In this document: in pieces, positions 1 to 8,417 of the stretch
How positions within the stretch are numbered: position 1 is the first letter of the stretch
How the letters are laid out: each line of letters begins with the position of its first letter
Source: Prado023 sp963798745
GTDB taxonomy: Bacteria; Actinomycetota; Actinomycetes; S36-B12; CAIYMF01
Assembly (NCBI GenBank): GCA_963798745.1
Contig: CAWCUF010000007.1
Coordinates: 434,001-498,000, forward strand
Direction of reading: 5' to 3'
Length of the DNA stretch: 64,000 nt
The notes under the pieces: model-generated
What the model saw: only the letters and a program-made list of their open reading frames with translations
Told to the model about the DNA's origin: nothing
Database searches by the model: none
Position numbers and translations under genes: made by a program

Positions 1-324
1 ATGCGCTCGGACTACGTGCGCACCGCCACGGCCAAGGGCCTGCAGAGCCGGCGTGTGGTCGGCGTGCACGTGATGCGCAACTCCCTGATCCCCGTGGTCA
101 CGTTCATCGGGGCCGACTTCGGCGCCCTGATGGCCGGCGCGGTCATCACCGAGGGCATCTTCAACGTCAAGGGGGTGGGCAACCTCGTGTTCCGGGGGAT
201 CCAGCAGCAGGAGGGCGCCCTGGTGACCGCGGTGGTGACGATCTTCGTCCTGGTATTCCTCGTCGTGAACCTGCTCGTCGACCTCCTGTACGGCTTCCTC
301 GACCCAAGGATCCGCTATGAGTAA
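1..324 (+). CDS. ABC transporter permease, DppB/OppB family (5' truncated by window)
   Basis: C-terminal 107 residues of an inner-membrane permease for peptides or nickel. The reading frame is open from base 1, and the ATG at base 1 lies inside the conserved cytoplasmic EAA loop (SDYVRTATAKGLQ, then RNSLIPVVT), so the true start is upstream of the window. After the EAA loop come two hydrophobic segments (about residues 35-55 and 80-98) and the usual family ending FLDPRIRYE. Its TAA stop overlaps the ATG of the next permease, so the two are translationally coupled. The family normally has six membrane spans and about 310-330 residues; only the last third is seen. Confidence 0.9.
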   Translation: MRSDYVRTATAKGLQSRRVVGVHVMRNSLIPVVTFIGADFGALMAGAVITEGIFNVKGVGNLVFRGIQQQEGALVTAVVTIFVLVFLVVNLLVDLLYGFLDPRIRYE

Positions 325-1267
325 CCCGATCGCCGCTGCCGAGGGGACTGGTGGCAGCCCGATGCCTGTCGGCTCCGAGTTGGACCCGGCACTGAGTGCC
401 AAGCCCCGGTCGCTGGGCCGCGACGCCTGGTCGGAGCTCATCCGCCGGCCCCTGTTCATCGTCTCAGCGGTCCTCATCGTGATCTTCCTGCTGATGGCGG
501 CCGTACCGCGCCTGTTCACGGCCATCGACCCGCGGGACTGTGCGCTGGCCCGCAGCCGGCTGCCACCGAGCTCGTCCGCGTGGTTCGGCTACGACAGCCT
601 GGGCTGCGACGTCTACGCCAACACGATCTACGGTGCGCGGTCGTCGATCATCGTGGGTCTGGCCACGACGATCATGGTGGTGCTCATCGGCGGGTTCCTG
701 GGCACCATGGGTGGCTTCTACGCGGGCAAGACCGATGCCATCCTGTCCCGGATCGCCGACATCTTCTTCGGCATCCCGTTCCTGCTGGGCGCACTGCTGG
801 TGCTGACCACCTTCCCCTCCGGTCCGGAGACGCCCGCCTGGCAGACGATCGGCAAGGTGGTCGCCACCTTGACCCTCCTGGGCTGGCCGACGTTCCTCCG
901 GCTGATGCGCTCCAGCGTGATCCAGGTGCGCACCAGCGACTACGTCGAGGCCGCGCGGTCCCTGGGCGCGTCGGGCAACCGGCTGGTGCGCCGACATGTG
1001 GTGCCCAACTCGATCTCCCCGGTCATCGTGGTCGCCACCATCTCGTTGGGCGGCTTCATCGTGGCTGAGGCCGCGCTGTCCTTCCTGGGCATCGGCCTGC
1101 AGCCGCCGGTCATCTCCTGGGGGGCACAGATCTCCGAAGCGGTCCCGTGGCTCCGGGTCGCGCCGCACATGCTGTTCTTCCCCGCCCTCTTCCTGTCCTT
1201 CTGCGTGCTTTCCTTCATGATGCTCGGAGACGCCGTCAAGGACGCCCTCGATCCGAAGCTGCGGTGA
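317..1267 (+). CDS. ABC transporter permease, DppC/OppC family
   Basis: Second membrane subunit of the transporter, 316 residues. It has a cytoplasmic N-terminal tail of about 45 residues, a first membrane span near residues 47-65 (FIVSAVLIVIFLLMAAVP), a periplasmic segment with the family motif around GYDSLGCDVY, then a five-span core. The EAA loop is at SDYVEAARSLGASGNRLVRRH, about residues 210-230. It ends with LDPKLR, as family members do. The ATG overlaps the stop of the upstream permease, and the ATPase gene follows 10 nt downstream. Substrate cannot be read from sequence; peptides, nickel or opines are all possible. Confidence 0.92.
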   Translation: MSNPIAAAEGTGGSPMPVGSELDPALSAKPRSLGRDAWSELIRRPLFIVSAVLIVIFLLMAAVPRLFTAIDPRDCALARSRLPPSSSAWFGYDSLGCDVYANTIYGARSSIIVGLATTIMVVLIGGFLGTMGGFYAGKTDAILSRIADIFFGIPFLLGALLVLTTFPSGPETPAWQTIGKVVATLTLLGWPTFLRLMRSSVIQVRTSDYVEAARSLGASGNRLVRRHVVPNSISPVIVVATISLGGFIVAEAALSFLGIGLQPPVISWGAQISEAVPWLRVAPHMLFFPALFLSFCVLSFMMLGDAVKDALDPKLR

Positions 1268-1277
1268 AGGAGCCCTC

Positions 1278-2274
1278 GTGACCAACACTCCCGTGCTCGG
1301 CGACCCGCCGCTGCTCGACGTGCGGGACCTCCATGTGGAGTTCCGCACCCGCGAGGGCATCGCCCGAGCCGTCAACGGTGCCACCTACACGCTGCGTGCC
1401 GGCGAGACGCTGGCCGTGCTCGGCGAGTCCGGCTCGGGCAAGAGCGTGACTGCCCAGGCGATCATGGGCATCCTGGACACCCCGCCCGGATTCGTCACCG
1501 GCGGCGAGGTGTTCTTCAAGGGCGACGACCTGCTGAAGATGAGCGATGAGCAGCGTCGCAAGCTGCGCGGTGAGTCCATCGCGATGGTGTTCCAGGACGC
1601 CCTGTCCAGCCTCAACCCGGTGTTCCCGGTCGGCTGGCAGATCGCCGAGTTGTTCCGCATCCACCGCGGGATGGGTCGCAAGGAGGCGACCAACGAGGCG
1701 ATCGACGCCCTCGAACGGGTCGGTATCCCGGCCGCCCGGGAGCGCATCGGGGACTATCCGCACCAGTTCTCCGGGGGGATGCGCCAGCGCGTGATGATCG
1801 CCATGGCGATGGCGCTGCGCCCCGACGTGCTGATCGCCGACGAGCCGACCACGGCCCTGGACGTCACCGTCCAGGCACAGATCCTCGAGCTGATGGCCGA
1901 CCTGCAGCGCGAGGAGAACATGGGCCTGATCCTCATCACGCACGACCTGGGCGTGGTCGCCGAGGTCGCGGACAAGGTCGCGGTCATGTATGCCGGGCGG
2001 ATCGTGGAGCAGTCCTCGATCGAGGAGATGTTCGAGAGCCCCGCGCACCCGTACACCGTCGGGCTGATGGAGTCGATCCCGTCGGTGGAGGCCAAGTCCG
2101 GCGAGCTCAAGGCGATCAAGGGGCTGCCGCCGAGCCTGGTGGCACTCCCGCCGGGGTGCTCGTTCGCGCCGCGCTGCCCGCTGGCCTTCGACCGGTGCCA
2201 CGTCGAGGTGCCCGAGCCCCATGACGTCGGCCCGGGACGGACGAGCCGCTGCCACATCGCTGAGGAGGTGCGCG

Positions 2275-2288
<14 letters not shown>
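1278..2288 (+). CDS. ABC transporter ATPase, DppD/OppD family
   Basis: First ATP-hydrolysing subunit, 336 residues. It shows Walker A (GESGSGKS, about residue 50), the Q-loop VFQDALSSLNP, the ABC signature FSGGMRQRV, Walker B LIADEPTTALD and the H-loop THDLG. The C-terminal oligopeptide/dipeptide domain with its cysteine pattern (GCSFAPRCPLAFDRC, HVEVPEP) is present; in related proteins this region can bind an Fe-S cluster. GTG start with AAGGAG seven bases upstream. The end overlaps the next ATPase by 14 nt, so the genes form one operon. Confidence 0.93.
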
Positions 2289-3351
<1,063 letters not shown>

Positions 3352-3356
3352 GACCT

Positions 3357-4742
3357 GTGGCGGACCCTACGGAGGAGCAGCCCCCGATCCTGCGCGCGCG
3401 CGGGGTCGGGCTGCAGCGATCCGGTGACCGTCGGGGCGCCCTGCGTCGGCGGGGCCCGCAGGTGCGGGCGGTCCATGACCTCGATGTGGACCTCGAACCG
3501 GGCGCGGTGCTCTGGCTGGTGGGCGAGCCGGGGTCCGCGATGTCGGCGGCAGGGGTCCTGGCCGGGGTGCTGGAGCCCACGGCGGGCACCGTCGAGCTGT
3601 CGGGAACCGACGTCACGCACCCGGGCCGCAAGCAGCGCGCTCGGATCGCAGACCAGGTGACCTGCCTGCTGCCCGACGCGCTCGCCGAGCTCGACGAGAA
3701 GCGCACCGCCGGCCAGGTGGTGGCCGACGCCGGCCGGGGTTCGGGTGACCGGAGTATGAGCGGCCGGGGCTCGGGTGACGTGAAGTCGGACAGGCGAGGC
3801 TCGGGTGACCCGAAGTCGGGCAGGCGAGGCTCGGGCCGGCGGCGTGCTCGGGTGGATCCGCCCGACCTGGTGGAACTGCTGGCCGCCAGTGGCCTTGCGT
3901 CCGGTCGCCACGACGCGCCGGTGCGCGAATTGACCGAGGTCGAGGTCTGGGCGGTGCGAGTCGCCCTGCTGGCGGTCCAGCGCCCGCGGGTGGTGGTGCA
4001 GCGTGCCGACGACCCGCTCGTGCCCGCGCGGGTGCGCGAGCGGCTGTCCGGCGTGCTGGAAGACCTGCGCGAGCAGGACGGGACAGCGCAGGTGGTCGTC
4101 GCCGAGCGCCTGCCCGCGAACCTCCCACCGCACGCCCGCGTGATGGTGCTCTGCGGCGGGCAGGTGGTGGAGGTCCTGGGCCACGGCGACCTGGATCATC
4201 CGTTGCACCCCTACGCCCGGACACTGCGCCCGGCAACGGCCGGAGCAGGAACTGGGTTCGACGCTGGAGCTGGAGCTGGGCCCGGTGCCGCGGACGTGCG
4301 TGCTGCGGTGCGGGCCGAGCCGGGCCAGGTCGAGGCCGGCCTGGCCGAGTCGGGCCATGTCGGGTCGGGCCACGTCGGGTCGGGCCACGTCGGGTCGGGC
4401 CATGTCGGGTCGGGCCACGTCGATTCGGGCCACGTCGATTCGGGCCACGTCGAGTCGGGCCACGTCGAGTCGGGCCACGTCGGGGCAACCCCAGTCCAGT
4501 CGATTGCGGTGGAGGTGGACGACCCCGGCTGCCCCTATCGGGCCACCTGCCCACGGGCCAAGGCGCGCTGCGCGGAGATGCCGGCACTGGCCCGACCGCT
4601 CGGTGCGACCCACCCGGTGGCGTGCCACTTCCCGGAGGATCCGCGCCGCCCCGCATCCCGGGCGGGTGCGGCCACGCCGCCAGCGGACGCCGATCACCAC
4701 GGGTCGGGCGAGCCGACGGCCAGTGAGTTCGCCCAGGGGTGA
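3357..4742 (+). CDS. Degenerate Opp/Dpp-like ABC ATPase (pseudo-ATPase) with pentapeptide repeats
   Basis: 461 residues from GTG 3357, six bases after the stop of the upstream ATPase. It aligns end to end with Opp/Dpp ATPases: an N-terminal strand region, a Walker-A-like GEPGSAMS (the Gly-Lys-Ser/Thr core is lost), ADDP where Walker B should be, AERL where the H-loop should be, and no LSGGQ signature. The C-terminal oligopeptide domain is well kept (GCPYRATCPRAKARC, THPVACHFPED). Two low-complexity insertions come from tandem DNA repeats: Arg-Gly-Ser-Gly-Asp-type repeats near residue 130-160 and nine SGHV(G/D/E) pentapeptides near residue 332-376. It probably cannot hydrolyse ATP. It may be a decaying duplicate, or a regulatory subunit that still binds the permease; the intact frame over 1.4 kb argues mildly for the latter. 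Confidence 0.6.
   Translation: MADPTEEQPPILRARGVGLQRSGDRRGALRRRGPQVRAVHDLDVDLEPGAVLWLVGEPGSAMSAAGVLAGVLEPTAGTVELSGTDVTHPGRKQRARIADQVTCLLPDALAELDEKRTAGQVVADAGRGSGDRSMSGRGSGDVKSDRRGSGDPKSGRRGSGRRRARVDPPDLVELLAASGLASGRHDAPVRELTEVEVWAVRVALLAVQRPRVVVQRADDPLVPARVRERLSGVLEDLREQDGTAQVVVAERLPANLPPHARVMVLCGGQVVEVLGHGDLDHPLHPYARTLRPATAGAGTGFDAGAGAGPGAADVRAAVRAEPGQVEAGLAESGHVGSGHVGSGHVGSGHVGSGHVDSGHVDSGHVESGHVESGHVGATPVQSIAVEVDDPGCPYRATCPRAKARCAEMPALARPLGATHPVACHFPEDPRRPASRAGAATPPADADHHGSGEPTASEFAQG
3745..3834 (+). repeat. 30-bp minisatellite, 3 units, inside pseudo-ATPase
   Basis: Three consecutive 30-bp units beginning GTGACC or GTGACG and ending GGCTCGG; the last two differ at only a few bases. The period is a multiple of three, so the frame is kept and the tract encodes a repeated RGSGD motif. 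Confidence 0.85.
4350..4484 (+). repeat. 15-bp minisatellite, 9 units, inside pseudo-ATPase
   Basis: Nine direct units of TCGGGCCACGTCGGG or close variants. Variation is limited to a C/T at one position and to the codon for the fifth residue (Gly, Asp or Glu). It encodes nine SGHVx pentapeptides directly before the C-terminal cysteine domain. Confidence 0.9.
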
Positions 4743-4806
4743 GGGCCGCCCACCGACCGTGCGCGCAGAGGTCGTGCGTCGCGGGGATGCGCACTAGCCT
4801 CTGCCC

Positions 4807-5697
4807 ATGAGCCTTCCCGCGCGCCGCGCCCTGTTCGTCCATGCCCACCCCGACGACGAGACGATCGGCTCGGGCGCCACGATGGCCCACTACGCCGCCG
4901 AGCAGGACACCCTGGTGACGCTGCTCACCTGCACGCTGGGCGAGGAGGGCGAGATCGTGATCCCCGGCATGGTCCACCTGGGGGCCGACCAGGAGGATCG
5001 TCTCGGCGAGCACCGGCTGACCGAGCTGGCCGACGCGATGGCAGCCCTGGGCGTCACCGACTGGCGGCTGCTCGGCGGCCCCGGCACCTACCGGGACTCC
5101 GGGATGATGGGCACGCCGGCCAACGAGCGACCCGAGTGCTTCTGGCGCGCGGACCTGCTGGCCGCAACCGCCCACGTCGTCGCCGTGATCCGGGAGACCC
5201 GTCCGCAGGTCGTGGTGACCTATGACGACTTCGGTGGCTACGGGCACCCGGACCACATCCAGGCCCACCGCGTGGCCATGTACGGCATCGCCCTGGCCGA
5301 GGCCCCCTCGTTCCGCCCCGACCTCGGCCCGGCGCACCGCGTGGCCAAGGTCTACTGGACCGCGTTCCCGCGCGGGGTGATGCGCGCCGGGATCGAGGCC
5401 ATGCAGGCCGCCGGTGAGACCACCGGGTTCGCCGCGATGGACCCGGACGACCTGCCGTTCGGCATCGACGACGAGTGGGTGACCACCGCCATCGACGGCG
5501 GTGCGTTCTACGAGGCGAAGCTCGGCGCCATGCGGGCGCACGCCACCCAGATCGCCGTGGACAGTGGCTTCTTCGCCCTGAGCAACAACATCGGCGCCCC
5601 GGCGATGGCCACCGAGTACTTCCGCCTCGTCCGCGGCGAGGTGGCCGGTCCGCTGGACGCGGACGGCCGCGAGACGGACCTGTTCGCCGGGGTCTGA
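4807..5697 (+). CDS. mshB: N-acetyl-glucosaminyl-inositol deacetylase, MshB-like
   Basis: 296 residues of the LmbE/PIG-L deacetylase family; MshB removes the acetyl group from GlcNAc-Ins in mycothiol biosynthesis and is zinc dependent. The zinc/catalytic motif AHPDDE is at residues 13-18 (VHAHPDDETIGSGATMAHYA), followed by CTLGEEGEIV, and the second zinc histidine is in YGHPDHIQAH (about residue 145). Length and these blocks match actinobacterial MshB. The position beside an Opp-type operon and upstream of fdxA-dapC agrees with the mycobacterial order. A mycothiol S-conjugate amidase (Mca) is the main alternative; CTLGEEGE and the length favour MshB. Confidence 0.85.
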   Translation: MSLPARRALFVHAHPDDETIGSGATMAHYAAEQDTLVTLLTCTLGEEGEIVIPGMVHLGADQEDRLGEHRLTELADAMAALGVTDWRLLGGPGTYRDSGMMGTPANERPECFWRADLLAATAHVVAVIRETRPQVVVTYDDFGGYGHPDHIQAHRVAMYGIALAEAPSFRPDLGPAHRVAKVYWTAFPRGVMRAGIEAMQAAGETTGFAAMDPDDLPFGIDDEWVTTAIDGGAFYEAKLGAMRAHATQIAVDSGFFALSNNIGAPAMATEYFRLVRGEVAGPLDADGRETDLFAGV

Positions 5698-5828
5698 TCC
5701 GCCTCGTCGGCACGTGTGCGGCTCGGTGGCGCGATGCTGGCGGCCGGTAGCCGCGCTGCCCCGCGGTCACGCTGTCCCCCCAGCGGCTCGCGACGGCTCG
5801 GCCTGGCTGCTGTCGTGCTGCCGGCTGG

Positions 5829-7478
5829 CTAGTCGAACTCCCCGGCGCCCACGAGTCGCCCGCGGGTGGCCCGGCCGCCGAAGCTCACCGGCCCGACCAC
5901 CCTGGGACCACCGGTCCCGGCGCGCTCGCTGCCGACGGGCGGCTGGCTGGAGGGCACCTCGATGAGGATCCCGCCCAGGAGCATGGCGCCCCGCTCATCC
6001 ATTCCCCCGGCGATCCGGCGAGTGTTGCGGTACGAGGCCTCGTCGTGCTGGGCCAGGGCACGCGCCTCATCGGCCAGGACGTCTGCCCTGCGCAGGTGCG
6101 CCAGGGCCGTCAGCGGGTCCGCATCTCCGAGCGCGATCCCCTGCGCGTAGGCCTCGTGGGCCTCGGCGAGTCGGTCGCGGGCCTGCACGCCGACCGCGCC
6201 CCGCCTGGTCGTGACGAAGCGATCGGCAGACCCCAGCGTGGCGCGGGCGGCGTACCAGGCGTTGGCCATGGCCGCAGCGGCCCGTTGATGTGCCTCGTCC
6301 TGCGCTCGGACGGGCCCGAGTGCCCGCCCGAGCGCCGCGTTGGTGTCCTCCAGGGCGCGTCGGGTCGCCAGCGGGTCGTACCCCCCCGAGGCGACCTCCT
6401 TGCCGACCCAGCCCAGGGTGTCCCGGGCGTAGTGGCCGCTGGCGGTCAGGTGCCCGGTGACCCCGAGGCGCTCGGCGTCGGCGATGCCCCGCTCGACCTC
6501 GTCGAGCAGGCTGCCCACCACGGCGTTCGCCCGCAGGAGCAGCTGCGGAGAGTTGTCCACCGCGTCCAGCAGGGATTCGGCCTGGCCGAGGGCCTCCTCG
6601 GCGGCGCGGGCCCGGGCGAGGGCTCCGCGGCGATCGGAGCCCTCGAGTAGCGCCCTGCCGATCGCCACAGAGGCCGCGGCGAACTGGAGCCGCGGGTAGG
6701 CCTGATCGAGGTCGTCGAGGAAGTTCGCCACAGCGCCCGGGGGGTACTGGGAGCCCAACTCCTGAAGGGTCGTGCTCGCGCCGGCCAGCCGTTGGCCGAG
6801 GCTCACCGTTCGCTCGTCGAGGCGGGTCAGGAGCTCGGCGGCGCGCACCTCGCTGCCGCGCAGCACGTCGAACCTCGGCACCAGGTCATCCAGGCGCGCA
6901 TCGACCTGACTGCACCGGGTGACGACCTCGGCGAGCAGTACCTCCTCGCGTTCCTCGGGGTCCCGCGTCGGGTGCTGGGCCGCCCGGCGGTAGAGCGCGA
7001 ACGCCTCAGCGAGCTCCTCCTTGCAGCGTTCCACCTCCGCGGCGAAGTGCTCAGCGGTGTCCTGGCCGACGTCGACCAGCACGATGGCCAGTTCCTGGTC
7101 CGAGGCCCGGATGGCGTCATCGACGTCGACGAGGGCGCCGGCGGCCACTGCGCGCAGGTCCTGGATGGTGGCCGGGTGATCCGATGAGTGCGCCGACCCC
7201 GACGTGCGTGCGTCGTCGCGGCCCGCAGCCGACTGGGACCCACCTGGCCCGCGGGACCCCCTGGCCCAACGCGATCCGCGCGATCCGCGCGATCCGCGCG
7301 ATCCGCCAGCCGCACCAGGCGCCCCGCTGCCCGCACGCCCGCGCCAGAGCACGATCCCGCCGGCCGCGCCGAGCAGGACGCCCAGGAGCAGCCACCCCCA
7401 CATCGCCCGGCTGGGGCCCTCGCCGGCCGTCGCAAGCAGACCGGTCCGGGTGGACTGCACCCCGCCGACCAGTCCCAC
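5829..7478 (-). CDS. Membrane-anchored alpha-helical protein (resembles C-terminal part of TPM-domain proteins)
   Basis: 549 residues from GTG 7478, 24 nt after the polyphosphate glucokinase stop; an ATG at 7403 is an alternative. One membrane span lies near residues 26-46 (MWGWLLLGVLLGAAGGIVLW), then a basic Gly/Ser/Arg repeat tract, then about 400 residues of predicted helix rich in Ala, Glu, Arg and Leu with heptad-like spacing, ending in a Gly/Pro tail. This layout resembles the region after the TPM (DUF477) domain in actinobacterial proteins, but no TPM domain is seen upstream, so the gene may be 5' shortened. Function unknown; a structural or envelope role is only a guess. Confidence 0.55.
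   Translation of the reverse strand: MGLVGGVQSTRTGLLATAGEGPSRAMWGWLLLGVLLGAAGGIVLWRGRAGSGAPGAAGGSRGSRGSRGSRWARGSRGPGGSQSAAGRDDARTSGSAHSSDHPATIQDLRAVAAGALVDVDDAIRASDQELAIVLVDVGQDTAEHFAAEVERCKEELAEAFALYRRAAQHPTRDPEEREEVLLAEVVTRCSQVDARLDDLVPRFDVLRGSEVRAAELLTRLDERTVSLGQRLAGASTTLQELGSQYPPGAVANFLDDLDQAYPRLQFAAASVAIGRALLEGSDRRGALARARAAEEALGQAESLLDAVDNSPQLLLRANAVVGSLLDEVERGIADAERLGVTGHLTASGHYARDTLGWVGKEVASGGYDPLATRRALEDTNAALGRALGPVRAQDEAHQRAAAAMANAWYAARATLGSADRFVTTRRGAVGVQARDRLAEAHEAYAQGIALGDADPLTALAHLRRADVLADEARALAQHDEASYRNTRRIAGGMDERGAMLLGGILIEVPSSQPPVGSERAGTGGPRVVGPVSFGGRATRGRLVGAGEFD
7271..7306 (-). repeat. 9-bp tandem repeat, 4 units, coding
   Basis: Four units of GCGATCCGC in a row on the + strand. 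On the coding strand this gives the Arg-Gly-Ser repeat just after the membrane span of the helical protein. Confidence 0.85.
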
Positions 7479-7501
7479 GGAGTCCGCGAAGCCCGTCGTG
7501 G

Positions 7502-8251
7502 TCAGTCCTCTGCTGCCTCAGCCGCGGCCATCGCAGCGCCGGCGATGCCTGCCTGGTTCTCCAACTGGGCGGCCACGATCTCGGCCCGGATGTCGATCAG
7601 GGGCAGGAACTTCGCCGACTTCCGGCTGATCCCGCCGCCGACCACGATCAGGTCCGGGGAGAACAGGAAGTCCAGGTGCGAGTAGAACCGCTGCAGGCGG
7701 GGCGCCCACTGCTTGTAGGACAGGCCCTCGCGCTCCTTGGCCGCCGACGAGGCGCGCTTCTCCGCGATCTCGCCGTCGATCTCCAGGTGGCCGAACTCCG
7801 TGTTGGGCACCAACTTGCCGTCCAGGAAGACCGCGCTGCCGATGCCGGTGCCCAGCGTGGTCACGATCACCACGCCGTCGCGACCCTTGGCCACGCCGAA
7901 GTCGATCTCCGCCAGGCCGGCCGCATCGGCGTCGTTGAGCAGGGTCACCGGATGCCCGGACCGCTCGTTCAGCAGCGCCTGGAAGTCCAGCTCGAGCCAG
8001 TGCGGCCCGAGGTTGGCTGCCGAGTGCAGCACCCCGTGCTTGACGATGCCGGGGAACGTGCAGCCGAACGGCCCGGTCCACCCGGCCCGTTCGACCACGT
8101 CGAGGACCGCCTGGGTGACCTCGTCGATGTCATAGGACTTCGGGGTGGGGATCTTCACACGCTCGCTGGCCAGCTCGCCGGTGGTCAGGTCCACCCGCGC
8201 TCCCTTGATGCCGCTGCCGCCGATGTCCACGCCGAATCCGATTGCCTCCAT
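7502..8251 (-). CDS. ppgK: Polyphosphate glucokinase (ROK family)
   Basis: 249 residues. PpgK phosphorylates glucose with polyphosphate or ATP. The N-terminal phosphate-binding loop GFGVDIGGSGIKGARVDL is typical, followed by TFPGIVKHGV, the catalytic Asp in LLNDADAAGLAE, the second loop TLGTGIGSAVF, the ExGH motif NTEFGHLE and GGGISRK. These blocks match M. tuberculosis PpgK more closely than general ROK glucokinases. The downstream helical membrane protein starts 24 nt after the stop and is probably co-transcribed. The FtsH-like gene is divergent, 166 nt away. Confidence 0.93.
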   Translation of the reverse strand: MEAIGFGVDIGGSGIKGARVDLTTGELASERVKIPTPKSYDIDEVTQAVLDVVERAGWTGPFGCTFPGIVKHGVLHSAANLGPHWLELDFQALLNERSGHPVTLLNDADAAGLAEIDFGVAKGRDGVVIVTTLGTGIGSAVFLDGKLVPNTEFGHLEIDGEIAEKRASSAAKEREGLSYKQWAPRLQRFYSHLDFLFSPDLIVVGGGISRKSAKFLPLIDIRAEIVAAQLENQAGIAGAAMAAAEAAED

Positions 8252-8417
8252 CCCCGGATCGTAGGGGCGCGACCCGGTGGGTCGCAGCCCGTGGGAGCCA
8301 TCCGCGCGGGGTCACGCACGGTGCCCGGCGAGTTGACCCGATCGGGTGAACCGACGCTGCGGGGTGCCACTGGTGGCGGGTCGGTGGCGCACCATGTAGG
8401 CCACGAGGAGGTGCGAC

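Noticed and set aside
464..1384. 306-codon frame on the minus strand opposite the DppC-like permease
   Set aside because: Composition is that of an antisense shadow (His/Asp/Arg/Gly-rich, no domains); the plus-strand gene is clear.
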